A stretch of 64,000 nucleotides of DNA. It comes from Triatoma infestans. Taxonomy: Eukaryota; Arthropoda; Insecta; Hemiptera; Reduviidae. Below, piece after piece: positions 43,982 through 55,823 of this stretch. The notes under the pieces are model-generated. The model was not told the DNA's origin. It saw only the letters and a list, made by a program, of their open reading frames with translations, and did no database searches. Location: contig JAAEAF010001956.1 in the NCBI GenBank assembly GCA_011037195.1, forward strand, positions 62,001-126,000, written 5' to 3'. A program made the translations under genes and the position numbers. The stretch's first letter is position 1, and each line of letters opens with the position of its first letter.

Positions 43982-44996
43982 TCTTTCAATACTTTGTGGT
44001 CTGCGCCACATACTAAAAAAAAAAAAAATGAAGGACAATATAATGAACAGATATAAACTCCAGGTCAAACAAAAGTTTTTTAACCGAAAATTGTGAATTC
44101 CTTTGAGAAATTTTTATGGTTGCTTAACATCAATTTCCTTATGTCCTTATGGCAAAATAAAAAATGGCGGTGGACCTTGCATTTCCGCCTAATTCCCTTT
44201 TGCCTTCTTTTTCAACAATGAAATGAAAATGCTGAATTTTTTCATTATAACTCACATTAATTATATAAAACAGTAAATAACTTGAACAGTAGAAATAATC
44301 TGATTGCATTTTTTTATAAAAACATTTTGATTGCACGATTCGATAATTTATAAAATACCTATGCAAGGAAAATTAGTAAAAAAATTCTAAACTAGATTTT
44401 TCATAGAAATAATTAGCTAAAAATAATTAGCCATTCACAGTGTAGAAGTGAAGGTGTCAAATGCGGGCGTGTTCAGCATGATACTTCTAAATTTCTGATT
44501 GGCCTAAATTACGCGCCCACATTAGATACCTTCACTTCTACACTGTGACTGGCTAATTATTTTTAAATAATTATGTCTATGAAAAATGTAGTTTAGAATT
44601 TTTTTACTAATTTTCCCTTCGTATGTATTTTATAAATTATCGAATTGTGTAATAAAATTCTGTTATAAAAAAAAATGCAAAAAATCAATTTATTTTTAAC
44701 ATAGTATTTACTGTTTTATGTAAATAATGTGAGCTATAAAGAAAAAAAATTCAGCATTTTCATTTCATTGTTAAAAAAGAAGGCAAAAGGGAATTAGGCA
44801 GAAATGATCCAATGTAAGTCCACCATTTTGTACTTGGCCGTTTATACTAGTGGGACAAAATAAAATTGATATTAAACACACATTCCAAGGAATTCATAAT
44901 ATTTAGTTAAAAAACTTTTCTTTGACCTGGAGTTTATAGGTATTCATTACATTGTCCTTAATTTTATGTATGTGACGCAGTCCACATATTGAAAGA
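43982..44996. mobile_element. Long foldback (palindromic) element
   Basis: The ends TCTTTCAATACTTTGTGG and CCACATATTGAAAGA are inverted. Inside, arms of more than 400 bases mirror each other ('AAACTCCAGGTCAAACAAAA' with 'TTTTCTTTGACCTGGAGTTT', and 'AATTCCCTTTTGCCTTCTTT' with 'AAGAAGGCAAAAGGGAATTA'). The centre, at 44440-44550, is itself palindromic. There is no ORF. The right half also occurs at 1-258. Confidence 0.85.
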
Positions 44997-45456
44997 TTAA
45001 ATCGAAAACTACAGACTATGTAACTATGTAAATTAGAGTAAGAAAATGTCTTGTGAGTGTTTCACACCACATTTTTCGTTATACAATGAAAATTTTATTT
45101 TCGTACTATATTTATGATTTTTATTTTTTTTATTTTATTTACTGGATAGGGGCGGCCAAATATCTAGAACCGGCCCTGCTTTGAGGATGTTTGCCAAAAA
45201 ATGTTGCCACCCTTCTAAGATGCACTGTCTACAACATTTCTGTAGGCAGGAAATTGGACACTTGCTGTAATTCTCTTCCACTTCCTCAGTTTTATTGCTG
45301 CATGATCTATAAGAAAGTCGGCTTGTTCATTTCCGAGCGTTCCAGCAATGCTTTGGATCCAACTAAAATTGGATGGATATCCTTTCCTGCAGCTCCATTA
45401 ACAGCTGCCGTATCTTAAACACTAGCGGATTTTTGTAGGTCACTTATACATTAGAA

Positions 45457-46100
45457 TTAGAATGATGCAGGGGGGGGACTCAAACCCAGGCACTGCAGCC
45501 TCCCATTGATGCTTATTGTGCTGACCCCTCGAAACCTAGTAGAGGAAGCCCTCCTCTTCATGAGGTCCAGAACCTTCCCCACCAGTCCTTCTTGGAGTAC
45601 GATTTCCTCTGGCCTCAACGTTCCGAAGATCTCGTACCGCAATCTACCGATTGCAACGCAATCAAACAGCAGGTGAGAGGCCATCTCCTCCTCTCCTGAC
45701 ACGGTCTGCACAAGGGCTCTACATCCTCCAATCCCACCTTGTGCAGATGTTTCTTGAACCTACCATGCCCAGTAAACAGACCCGTTATCAGAGAAATCTG
45801 ATATCTGCTTAGACCCAGCGTGTCTCTGGTTCTTCTTCTACACACCTCTGGCATAACCATTTTGCCGTGTTTTGTCCCAGTACTTAACCGCCAGTGACGA
45901 TTATGCTATCTCCGTGCCCATTCTCTCAGAGACGCTCTCGCCATGCTTGTGGCTATTCCCAGAACAGGTTCCGGCCCACAGAAGGGAGTATTCGCTCCCT
46001 CCTTGCCCAGTTTGTCGGCTTATACATTCGTAAAGGTAGTAAGGTACTTGACTGCCACTTAGAATTTTCACTTGCCACAGTGCGTGCTTTGTATTTAATG
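45457..46100 (-). pseudogene. LINE RNase H and zinc-finger C-terminus remnant
   Basis: Minus strand from about 46040: an RNase H end of the GANTP..GPEP type, then 'SSLAVKYWDKT', 'LSRYQISLITGLFTGHGRF', 'KKHLHKVGLEDVEPLCRPC', a one-base frameshift in the GA-rich run near 45695, then 'EEEMASHLLFDCVAIGRL', 'RYEIFG' and a tail to 45457. The C-x2-C...H...C set (CRPC, H, C) is the gag-like zinc knuckle at the C-terminus of I/R1/Jockey ORF2 proteins. Dead by frameshift. The remaining RT and 5' parts are absent. Confidence 0.78.
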
Positions 46101-46433
46101 ACAGCAACCACCCTAAAGCTAGCTATATTGTTAATTAATCTGTCTGATTATTGGAGCAAAGAGAACCTAACCTGTATTCATATTCTCCAATAATATCTTC
46201 CTCAGAGTAGACATCAACACTTTCCTCTATACGACTACCATATCAGTGGTTGGATAACTTCTCTCTCTATTAGTGCGATCACTTAATTCAGTTAAATATT
46301 TTTCTAGCAGGTTGTGGCCTTGTTTTGAATGAAATTGGTAATTCCAGATCTCTAAAAGTGTTAGCATCTCATTGCCTGGCTTGAATTTTCTGGCCTTCTC
46401 TTGCCAATTCTTTGGCCTTAATGCAAATAGGCG

Positions 46434-46435
<2 letters not shown>

Positions 46436-46467
<32 letters not shown>
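46436..46467. repeat. (TG)n microsatellite
   Basis: About 15 tandem TG units; on the minus strand it reads as alternating Thr-His codons. Confidence 0.95.
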
Positions 46468-46704
46468 TCAGTATAACTCAAAAAGGTAAAAATCGCAGAA
46501 AGTTCAAACTTGATATTTAGTGCAAGTGCTGTCAGGACAATCGACAAAAAAATCTTGTTTAGAATCTGGACCGATTGTACATGGATTGCTCAGTTTCTAG
46601 GGATTTTCATTTAACTTGAGGTTCTAACATATACAGATCAATCATTTTGAAAAACGCCCCTTCTCTATCAAGGTTCATTGTTCCATTACCTTTTAAGGTG
46701 TAAC

Positions 46705-46746
46705 AACCCTGAAGAGGTTCATTGCAATATGGGCGAAACGTAGGTT
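46705..46746 (+). ncRNA. Hammerhead-ribozyme-like motif
   Basis: Plus strand: AACC, CTGAAGA, one extra G, stem II GTTCAT/ATGGGC (six pairs counting G-U) with a 6-base loop, GAAAC, GTA, GGTT. Stem I (AACC/GGTT) is four perfect pairs and the cleavage triplet GUA is allowed for hammerheads. It belongs to the same repeat as 61789-61830, where the stem II strand and GAAAC are damaged. Confidence 0.5.
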
Positions 46747-48049
46747 TTTAGCAAATCACTGACGTTTTTCCAACCCGGAAACTCAAGTGTTTTTCAAGAA
46801 AATGGCCGCGGAAACCTAAAAGATATATTACCAATCACTTTTGTTTGATACTTTTTTTAAAATTAACTTTTAGAGAGGTTCTTTGGGGACTGGGAGGTCT
46901 CTCAGTAATTGAAGGCAATTATACATTTAAAACAAAGTATATGTTTAAACAAACAATGTCATGTGAGTGGTTCACACCAGATTTTTTACAGTACAGCAGG
47001 GTTGCCAACCAAATTTTCCTGTGTTAAAAAACTTGACTGAAAAATATTTTTGTTTGTTTTTAGAAAATTCAAATAACAAATTCTATTATTCCATAATTTT
47101 TTACAAAATGAAAAACAAACTCGTATTTAAGGAAAAACATTTTTCCATTCTCAACCCCAACATTCAGGGCATATAATATTTAATAAACACACACGCTAAG
47201 TGGCCCCCTGCATTTCTTTTTGTGAAAAATAAAACAAAAAAATTCCGACACGAACTCTTAAAGCTTAGTCATGCATGCTGCATTATACAGTTAAATTTTG
47301 TTTAAATAAAAAACCTGTAATTTATAAATCGATTAATTAAATTTCTTTATTCTTTGTATTATTACATTTCTATGGTTGTATTTACCTTAGTTACTCTCAA
47401 AAAATTGGGAATATTCTGTCTAAATGCTGTCAGTATATAGCGAACATAGTGATAGTATTTATAACTTCTGTAGATTTATTTAACTGCCAATATATTGATG
47501 TCTACCTATCTTCAAATGTATACCTGATCTTCAGCTGCCAACTATTTGGATATTCTATACAACCACCTTCCTCTTCTTACTTCTCTACATCTGCCAAAGA
47601 TAAGGGTTCCTGTGCGCTACAGGCCTAGCAGATCTCTGAAAGGATATCAGTGTTACCGCCGCACATTAATGTGTTATGTCGTGTACCATAAACAGTAAGA
47701 GTAATTTGTGCACTGATGATGTAATATGGGACCTTGAAAATGAGAGTTTCTAATTCCCAATTCTATATTTACAATGTATTCTCCTTGATGAAATTATACC
47801 TGCAAAGTAGGTCTTCCTTTCTCATTATAGCCAATATACTTTTCGCCACAGCGGAACTGTACCTACACGAACACCTAAATTATTTTTATTTATTTTTACT
47901 TTTTTTCTCTATAGTAGAAGCAAAAGAGTAATATGATAGTGAACGGGGGGGGGGTCTCGTTTCCGAAATTTTCCGCCCAATGAATGCAATCTATTGCCAC
48001 GATAATCCGCTTTCTCATTCCCTTAGATCCCAGCGTTTCCTTTAATCCT

Positions 48050-48990
48050 CACTAACAGCCTGCCACAACCTCCAGACTGATTGCTTTTTCTATTGATGTG
48101 TTACTTTACCTGGGCATCTTATCTTGAGCGACTGCATATCTCTACAGTGTTGATCCTTGCATTGACCCTGTTAGGTCGCGGCACCTTTGACAGATTAACT
48201 TTGTTTCGCTTTTATTGCCCTTTGTATTCCGTTCTTTATTGCCCTTGCCATTTCCAAATTATTATTTCCTTTTTTTCTCTTTCATTGTCCGCCTCGTTCT
48301 CAGCTTCTCCGCATTTTTACCTCTCTTTCTCTCTTGGTGGGGGGACTGTCGGCGCCTTGATCTCTCGGGGTCTGCCCCTTTCTTACTTCCCCATACCCTT
48401 CAAACGTCCTCTATAAGGATTTCTTCACTTGTCGTCAACTGTTCGCCTGAACAACAGTGTTTGTGCCGTTCTCTTCTTCTGTCGCCCGACTAGCTAACAT
48501 CTGTTTACCAGTCTGTTAGCTTCACCTTTAAATTCTGTGTTGCCTTATACGCGCTTATTCGCCTTTTTAATTAATATTGACTCCTCGGTGAGTAACAAGA
48601 CTCATCTCTACGCGCCATCACCTTCACGAGGCTATTTCATCTGCAACTTAGTGGACTCGCCATCACCCGCCGCTTCAACAACGGCATCATTCGCTTCTGA
48701 AGGAGCATTCCAATCCTTCTATGCTCACCTGAGTTCCTTTCTTTGGCCACTTACGCACCCGCACCCCTCCACACACATACGCCACCTCTTCCTTTCTCAG
48801 TCCGCCATTCGTCTCATCAACCCTTCTTTAATTCATCAAACTCACCGTCACCAAAGGGTAAGTCTCATTTTCGTTTTCATTTGTTTTACATTATTATTCA
48901 TTTTTGTTTTTTCACCCGCTTCTTGCCATCTCGCCTTGGATGTCTGCCGCGCAGACAGACCCTTTTCGTCTGATCTTTCCAAATAACTCT
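48050..48990. other. Pyrimidine-rich, less AT-rich region
   Basis: The plus strand is rich in C and T over 900 bases and gives open frames of 92 to 149 codons in overlapping registers (48081-48416, 48215-48493, 48537-48986), rich in S, P, L and F as expected from composition alone. A donor-like AAAGGGTAAGTC sits at 48854-48865, so an untranslated first exon and promoter of a plus-strand gene is possible. No domain is recognisable. Confidence 0.3.
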
Positions 48991-51192
48991 AAGCTTTATC
49001 TTAAATGCCGAAGCATATTTCTGGGAGACTGTACTTCAGAGAGATTTCTGTGTGAGTTCCAGTAAGGCGGAATCAACTTCTTGGCTCGTTTTTGATCCAT
49101 CCCCAAGCAGAAAGTATGTATTGTCTAGGTTTTCGCTAAACCACTGATCCCCCAGATGGACATATTGAGGCAAATGTGCCAGTCTGGAATATCCAAGATA
49201 TTCACACCACACCTCGCTGTAAACCAAAACCTAATCGAAGCATCTCTAGAGAGATGTATTGGAATTTAAGCAAAATTGAGAAAACTGATTGAAAGGCATC
49301 ATTATCACCAGCATAATGTAATTTAAACAAAATTAAGTTTCGTTGGAATAGAAGAGCTATTCTCGGATCTGCATCTTAAGTCACTTGCTAGTAATTAATA
49401 ATTATTGAGGGTAAATAATAATAAGGCATTATTATTATTATTATCTTCGAGTAACGGTCGTGTGAGCATTTCACACTTGATTTTTATTTATTTCAGATGG
49501 CCGTGATATTCTTAATTAGCAGCATATCAATCACAGGTATGGCTGAAATATGGTTATGATTGGCGTCAACCTTTTTAAGTCATCATGTAAGAATATATAC
49601 AACCTTCCCGTCTTTAAGAAAATAGTCCAATGGTAACTTTGCCATTTAAATATGAAATAATAAAGAAAAACACTTCACAAAGAGAATATAAAACAGGGTT
49701 TTCTGTTTAAACATTGTTACTTACAGAAAATACTGCAGTTGAATGCAGATCTGTAGAAAATGCATAATTAAACAAATGTAAATTTATAATATATTATATT
49801 ATTACAATTTATTATATACTTGGCGTGTTGTTTTTACTGATATGATATATTATTCTGTCAGACTGATTAAAAGAGCAATATGATCGCGTGGTATTAAAAT
49901 AAACATGAGCTGTCAGCCGGAATGGCTTTGGATAACAGTGATTGGCAAAGAAGAACAGTCACGGCAGGTTATCTTCCCTGAGTTGTCATTATTATCTTCA
50001 CCAATAATGGTCATTAACATGTCTTTTATTACCTTTCAATCATTATTTAATTTTAATCGTCATCACAAGATATCAATTATATTTTATTTTGTTAACCTTC
50101 TTTAAATAGAAAAGTAATCTACTTGAAGCTTCAATACTTAGACAGTGTGGCCACTACAAGTTTTCATCTTCAAAATTTCCTTACAGCGAGCTTCAATTTT
50201 CTCATTTTCTTTTTTTTTTTTTTTTTTTTTTTTAATCAAACTCTTAATGGAATTAAGTATAAATACCGAACACATTACCTAGATAGAAATAAATATGTGG
50301 AATTGTTAAATCCTACATTTAGCAATTTTAGGGAGGTTTCAAAATTTGGATAGCCCCCTTGTTTACTATTTTTTAAATTTTCTTTTCCATTTTGACAGTT
50401 TTCATTTTCAAAACTAATTCTTTTTCCTTTCTATTAATGTCTCGTGCATCTTTCCATTTGCCAATGTTGAAAATCAACTGACGCATTGAGACTTAACCTT
50501 TTTTGAACCATCTGGAAATCCTAAATATATAAAAAGGGAAATAATAGAGGGGGGGGGTCTAATCATCGTGAAATTTATCTCTTAATCTGTAACTTATACT
50601 CCAAATGTTTTGGCAGTAAGGGCTGCGCAAGCATATAAAAGCCCACTTATAGGAAGTAGAGTTTGGCTTTAGGTCTCAAAGCAGTTCCCATTACCTTATT
50701 TTAGCTGTAAGGCAAAGGATAGGAAAAGGGGGGCGTTTTGGAAACATCTTCAAGTGTGCATTATGGACCTCATTCAAGTCTTCGATAGAGTAAAGAGGGA
50801 CCAAAAAATTTCTGGACCAAAATGAATGTTGATGAAGAATATTAGGAGCTAATTTTGAGGAAACACCACAACTGTATAGTGCTCCCTACTATTCACAAAC
50901 TTCATTCCGTAAAGACCTCAACATCCCTTATGTACAACAACTTGCCAAGACAAAATATCTCAAATACTATACCGCTCTTTCCCCTTGCTCTGAATCCACT
51001 TCTACAATCTCTTTTACCCATGCTACTCCATTGCTGTTTGAACCGCCAGCGGCCACGGAGATTTCCTTCATACTTGATCAAGCATCTATCTGCAATCCGT
51101 AGAATGTGCTACCCATTAGATATTTTCTGTCTTCCTGTTCTTCACTCCAAGATATCTCTCAGCTTATTTTCTCATTCTATATATATATATTA
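48991..51192. other. No supported gene
   Basis: The minus-strand stretch 49227-49036 ('LGYSRLAHLPQYVHLGDQWF', 'TYFLLGDGSKTSQEVDSALL') has protein-like composition and could be a LINE C-terminal scrap, but I cannot place it. An INE-1-like hairpin sits at 49455-49480. A poly-T run lies at 50211-50233. The rest is AT-rich. Confidence 0.35.
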
Positions 51193-52137
51193 CTAGCTAA
51201 CCCGACCACGCTTCGATGTGGCTCTGTCTGATTTTTAGGCTTAAGCATGCGTGATTTTGATAATTTGTTTCGATGCTTCTTCTTTTGAATGTACAATGTT
51301 GCAAAAATTAGATGGGAAGGTGATTTTTCCCGTTTCCGGATTTGTAGGAGCAGTGCCGTAACCGAGTTCGAGTAATTTTGTCTTGAAAATATGGCAGCTG
51401 TTGGATCGTTTTGAAGTTGAACTCTCATATTCGTTGTTAAATGAATTTTTTTTATTGTGCTCCAAAGTGTTGCATATTTCAAGCAGGTATGCAATTATCA
51501 GCTGGTGTTGAGCGAGGTATCACTGGAAGCGTTTGCCTGAAGTCACCGGCTAATAACACCAATGCTCCACCAAATGGAACGTGATTATTTCGCAAGTCTT
51601 TCAATGTATGGTCTAATGCTTCCAATGACTTCTTATAAGTCATTATACACTCATCCCATACAATGATTTTGCACGCCTGAAGAACCTTTCCCATTCCTTG
51701 ATGTTTTAGAAATGTTACATGTTGGGTTTTCTGTGAAGTGCATGTTTAAGTCAAGAACAGTTTAAGAGCTGAATGCGCTGTTCTATCTCCTTCCATCAAC
51801 GTACAGCAATACCTGAAGAAGCAAGTGCTAATGTAATATGGCCGTTTGAACGGATTTTAGCTCGAAATTTTCCGTTTCCGTGGGAACTTCGGAATAGAGG
51901 TACTTATAAGTAGTTGAGAAAGAGGTTCAAAGAGTGAGCCACCACCGCAACGCGTCTGAGTCTGTCTATTTCTGCCAACCTCGCGAAACTCTCGGAGAAG
52001 TTCCCGTTTCCGTGGGAACTTCGGAGTAAAAAGTATATATAAACACTCTTATATAGTAATGTAACTTTGTGTAAAAATTTCAAGTCAATCCATCGACTAC
52101 TTTTCGAGTTTTGCGGCCACAAACATACGGATGCTGA
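51193..52137 (-). mobile_element. Non-autonomous Helitron, complete ends
   Basis: Minus strand from TCAGCATCCGTATGTTTGTG (52137) to the CCAC/GTGG hairpin, GGTCGGGTTAG and CTAG (51193), with T following. It aligns with 18623-19560 throughout. A 71-codon open piece (51694-51479) carries Pif1 helicase motifs: 'IIVWDEC' (Walker B type) and 'LVLLAGDFRQTLPVI'. Inverted repeats GAAGTTCCC/GGGAACTTC lie near the 5' end. The 5' terminus abuts a TA microsatellite that borders the LINE at 52168. Confidence 0.87.
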
Positions 52138-52167
52138 ATTTATATATATATATATATATATATATAG
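52138..52167. repeat. (TA)n microsatellite between Helitron and LINE
   Basis: A TA run between the 5' end of the Helitron and the 3' tail of the LINE. Similar TA runs flank the LINE on its other side at 57276-57345, so the LINE probably landed in TA-rich sequence. Confidence 0.85.
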
Positions 52168-52520
52168 TAGTAGTAGTAATTAAAGTTTATTTATTAGAAA
52201 ACATTACAAGAATACACTTTTTTTATAATTTAACCAAAAACTTAAATCGGCATGGTTTTTACCGTCTGCCGGAGCTTGAAACATATATATAAACAAAAAA
52301 TATAAGTATGAATTCAGAGGGGAAATAAACCTCAAGAATTTAATAAAAATGAATACTATACAATCTCAAAAAAATAAATAAAAATAAAAATGAATAATGA
52401 AATAAAATAAATTATCCCTCATTTTTTAATTATTAATACTAAATTTACTGACATTAGAGTATCATTAATACTAACATTAAAACAAGAGTTTCTCTCAAAC
52501 AGAACAACTTAGGCTACAAG

Positions 52521-55500
52521 TTAATTTAGAAATTTTCCTCGAAACTTCCAAGATTCAGTTGCGTATCGTATCAGTTGGGGCCAATCCATTCCATTCAGCA
52601 AATTCACGAATCTTCCCAGAGAGAGATATCTTTCCCCAAAGACAGCTAAACGAATTGGCGACAAGGCAGGGCAAATACCCACAAAATGAAAAGTATCCTC
52701 CCTCTCTCCAAGGTCGCATAGAGAACATTCGTCATTGGACTGTGAGTCATAGGTCTTATAATTAAGCTTTAGCAGTTCTCCCCTAAGTCTCAGAACCCAG
52801 CATACCGAAGATAAACCATTGAAGGCATCTACATTACCAAGTAAATCAGCACATTTCACCTCATGATCTAACAATTTATAAATTGTATACCTGTGAGTAG
52901 AGTTTGCTCTTTCTTTGAACTTATTCCTAGCATTCAATTTCATGTGGTCTACCAAACTTCTAATCTGAGGATCAAGCGTGGCGCAATCAGTCGTATTAAA
53001 ATTAATTGATACTCCGTATTTCCCAGCCAAGTCCCTCCATCTGCTGGCCCAGGATATACCTTCTTTTATAATTTCCTCAGCAACTATGCGGGGGTATCTG
53101 TGCCGGTCCATACCCAAAACTTTTCTTATATACCAAGCATGAAGTTTAAAAGTATACACATAAAGAGGGTCTAGTCCGGTCTCTAAGAGTAAGATGTACG
53201 AAGGAGTGTAATTAGGGAGCTGAAATAGCTTCTTGATAAAGAACCATAGAACCCTTTCAACACACTCGAATTCTTCTGAACCCCAGACTTGTGCACCGTA
53301 ACAAAGAATGGCCCGCGAAACAGCATTAAAGACCTGTAATTTGGAGCTTAAGTTTATTAAGGGGTTACAGATCAATCTTTTCCATACGACGTTCAAAGCC
53401 AGTTTGGAAGAGGCTACTTTGTCTTGAAAATGGGGCTTTAACGATAAATGGGAAGTAAATGTCACCCCTAAATACTTGTACTGGTTAGTAATATCTATTT
53501 TTCGCGATCCGAAAAACCACCTTTCATTTGATCTAAGGCGACCGCCATTTCGGAATACTATGATTTTGGACTTTGCCAGACTAACCTCAAGATTCCATTT
53601 CTCACAGTACTGTTCCAGTTTCCAGATACTACGCTGAAGACCCTGGGGACTTCTTGCGATAAGGACCATATCGTCCGCGTAAAGTAGGGTCTTGATTAGT
53701 ACATTCCCCACATTCACACCAAACTCAAGCTCATCTACCAGATCGTTTATATACAACGAAAACAATAGCGGGCTCAGGACACATCCTTGCCTCACACCAC
53801 TGTTCACACAGAACGACTCAGATTTACCAGCAGGTGTCCAGATAGAAGAGACAGATCCAGTGTAGATATTCCTCAGCACATTCACAAAACGGGAAGAAAT
53901 GCCTATATTAAGCAATTTCAAGTACAGGGCCTCACGACTGATGGTATCAAATGCGGCTTTCAGATCAACAAAAAATGCGTATAATTTTTGACCTTTATTT
54001 TTTAGTCTTAATTTAATAATATTATGTAATACAAAAATACAGTCAATTGTTGAGTAATTTTTCCTGAATCCGGCCTGACATTCAGTGAGGATTCCATTTT
54101 TTCGAACAAATACCGTTAATCTTTCCAAAAGAAGGCCACAGAATAATTTACCAATACAATTTAGGAAGGATAAACCTCTATAATTGTTGACATCTTTGAT
54201 ATCCCCCTTCTTGAAGAGAGGAAATATAATAGATTGTTTAAAGTTAGGAGGAACTGTCCCATTAGAATAAATTTCATTAAAAATAAAAAGTAGTTTTTCC
54301 AAAAACTCGTTCGGCGCGTTCTTATAAAATTCATACCCTATTCTGTCATCGCCCGGCGCTTTATTATTTTTAGTTTTTTGCAAGACGGAGACTAATTCAT
54401 CAAAGGTAAACGCGCTATCCATTTCTGTCGAAAAAATGTAGGGCTCCGCATACAAATGAGACACACTTTCAGAAGGTGATGGTGATAGAAGGTGTTTAAA
54501 ATGATTGAGCCACTTTTGAACAGGGATTCCTCCGTCAACCGAATTTTTAGAGTTTTTAAAATTTTTTGCAATATCCCAAAAGTCCTTACTATACTTAACC
54601 AACTTAAATTTCTGCACCATCTCCTCATAAAAAAGTGATTTTTTGTTGACTATAAGTTGTTTGTAATTAAAATTGGCCTCATTGTATGCTTTCTTGACAA
54701 AAAGAGAATTAGTTTTACGGTATAGATTTAATAATGTTAATGATTTCTTTCTAGCCCTGGAACATTGCCAATCATACCAAGGCTTTCTGAATAATTTTTG
54801 AGAGTTAGCCTGAGGGTTATGCCAGAAAGCTGCCATATTAATACACTCAATAAACCATTGAGTTACCGTTTGGGTATCCTGTTGCTGAGAAGAGAACTGC
54901 TCTGCCTTTATAATCAACAATTCCCTATATCGAGTTCTATACTTACTATCCCATTTAAGCTGAGGAAGAAGGGGAAAAATTCGTTCCCTGGGTTCCGTAC
55001 TCAGAACTGGAAATACTATAGGGAGATGGTCAGAAAATGTTTCTGATTTAACGGAGAAGTCATCTATCAATGGCAAAATTTGAACTGAACCACAACAGAA
55101 GTCAATGACTGAGCTCCCCCTACCTCCGACAAAGGTCAAATGACCCTCCCTGTCACTCCGGGAACGCCCATTTAGAACGATTAACCCCAACTCACTACAC
55201 AGCTCAATAAATTTCTTTCCTCTTAAATTAACAATGACATCTTTAGAATTTCTCACATAATCAAAATTATTACAATCATTGAGAATCTCTGGATTCAACT
55301 GTTGAAGTAAGCCTATTCTAACATTTAAGTCTCCCACCACTATAAAATTTAAATATGAATACTTTGTTAGAAAGTCAGAAAAATTGAGGAAATCCTGCTC
55401 CCACTGGTTACAATTTAAATAAGCTGGGAGTACATAAAATTTACTTCCGTTAGAATTAATCAAAACCAAATCAATCTCCTCAATTTTAATGAATTTCACC

Positions 55501-55823
55501 TTGCAGGATAAGCTTTTTTTAATGCCATAGAGCGCTCCCCCTCTGGACCTCCCCCACTTACAAACCTTAGTGGCAGGCACCCAACACAAATCAAATTCTG
55601 AAAACTGTTTACAAAAATTTAAAGAGTAATACTCAATATCACTAACATGAGTTTCAAAACAAAAAAATATATCGTAAGATTTTACAAAAGAAATAAACAA
55701 AAAATCTCCTATCTTATTAGTTAGCCCTGAAATATTATATGAAAGAAAATTTAATTTATTTACACTATTTTGATCATCTTCATAACTTACATAACTCCTG
55801 TTCTGCCGGCAGACGGGTGATTT
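52521..55823 (-). CDS. LINE ORF2: APE endonuclease and reverse transcriptase
   Basis: About 1,100 codons without a stop. Positions here count from the TTG at 55700. An APE-type endonuclease occupies about residues -20 to 230: 'NFLSYNISGL' just upstream, then E16 in 'CFETHV', D124 and N126 in 'VVGDLNVRIG', 'SVIDFC' and 'FSDHLPIVF' (S223-D-H). Reverse transcriptase spans about 430-760: 'KAPGDDRIGYEF', 'YRGLSFLNCIGKLF', 'FFVDLKAAFDTI', 'GVRQGCVLSPLLFSLYINDL' and the catalytic 'YADD' at 674-677. A knuckle 'CSLCDLGEREDTFHFVGICP' lies near residue 990. It nicks target DNA and copies the element RNA there. It starts in the same frame as ORF1, one TGA downstream, and has no ATG until about codon 330, after the endonuclease. 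Confidence 0.92.
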   Translation of the reverse strand, partial: KSPVCRQNRSYVSYEDDQNSVNKLNFLSYNISGLTNKIGDFLFISFVKSYDIFFCFETHVSDIEYYSLNFCKQFSEFDLCWVPATKVCKWGRSRGGALYGIKKSLSCKVKFIKIEEIDLVLINSNGSKFYVLPAYLNCNQWEQDFLNFSDFLTKYSYLNFIVVGDLNVRIGLLQQLNPEILNDCNNFDYVRNSKDVIVNLRGKKFIELCSELGLIVLNGRSRSDREGHLTFVGGRGSSVIDFCCGSVQILPLIDDFSVKSETFSDHLPIVFPVLSTEPRERIFPLLPQLKWDSKYRTRYRELLIIKAEQFSSQQQDTQTVTQWFIECINMAAFWHNPQANSQKLFRKPWYDWQCSRARKKSLTLLNLYRKTNSLFVKKAYNEANFNYKQLIVNKKSLFYEEMVQKFKLVKYSKDFWDIAKNFKNSKNSVDGGIPVQKWLNHFKHLLSPSPSESVSHLYAEPYIFSTEMDSAFTFDELVSVLQKTKNNKAPGDDRIGYEFYKNAPNEFLEKLLFIFNEIYSNGTVPPNFKQSIIFPLFKKGDIKDVNNYRGLSFLNCIGKLFCGLLLERLTVFVRKNGILTECQAGFRKNYSTIDCIFVLHNIIKLRLKNKGQKLYAFFVDLKAAFDTISREALYLKLLNIGISSRFVNVLRNIYTGSVSSIWTPAGKSESFCVNSGVRQGCVLSPLLFSLYINDLVDELEFGVNVGNVLIKTLLYADDMVLIARSPQGLQRSIWKLEQYCEKWNLEVSLAKSKIIVFRNGGRLRSNERWFFGSRKIDITNQYKYLGVTFTSHLSLKPHFQDKVASSKLALNVVWKRLICNPLINLSSKLQVFNAVSRAILCYGAQVWGSEEFECVERVLWFFIKKLFQLPNYTPSYILLLETGLDPLYVYTFKLHAWYIRKVLGMDRHRYPRIVAEEIIKEGISWASRWRDLAGKYGVSINFNTTDCATLDPQIRSLVDHMKLNARNKFKERANSTHRYTIYKLLDHEVKCADLLGNVDAFNGLSSVCWVLRLRGELLKLNYKTYDSQSNDECSLCDLGEREDTFHFVGICPALSPIRLAVFGERYLSLGRFVNLLNGMDWPQLIRYATESWKFRGKFLN

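Larger units (their letters stand above)
46101..48050. other. No gene seen; repeats
   Basis: A TG microsatellite sits at 46436-46467. A Penelope-like motif lies at 46690-46830. An INE-1-like hairpin lies at 46958-46985 (GTGAGTGGTTCACACC). The rest is AT-rich and unassigned. Confidence 0.45.

Noticed and set aside
48537..48986. 149-codon plus-strand open frame
   Set aside because: Its residue content follows from the pyrimidine-rich composition, and overlapping frames are also open.
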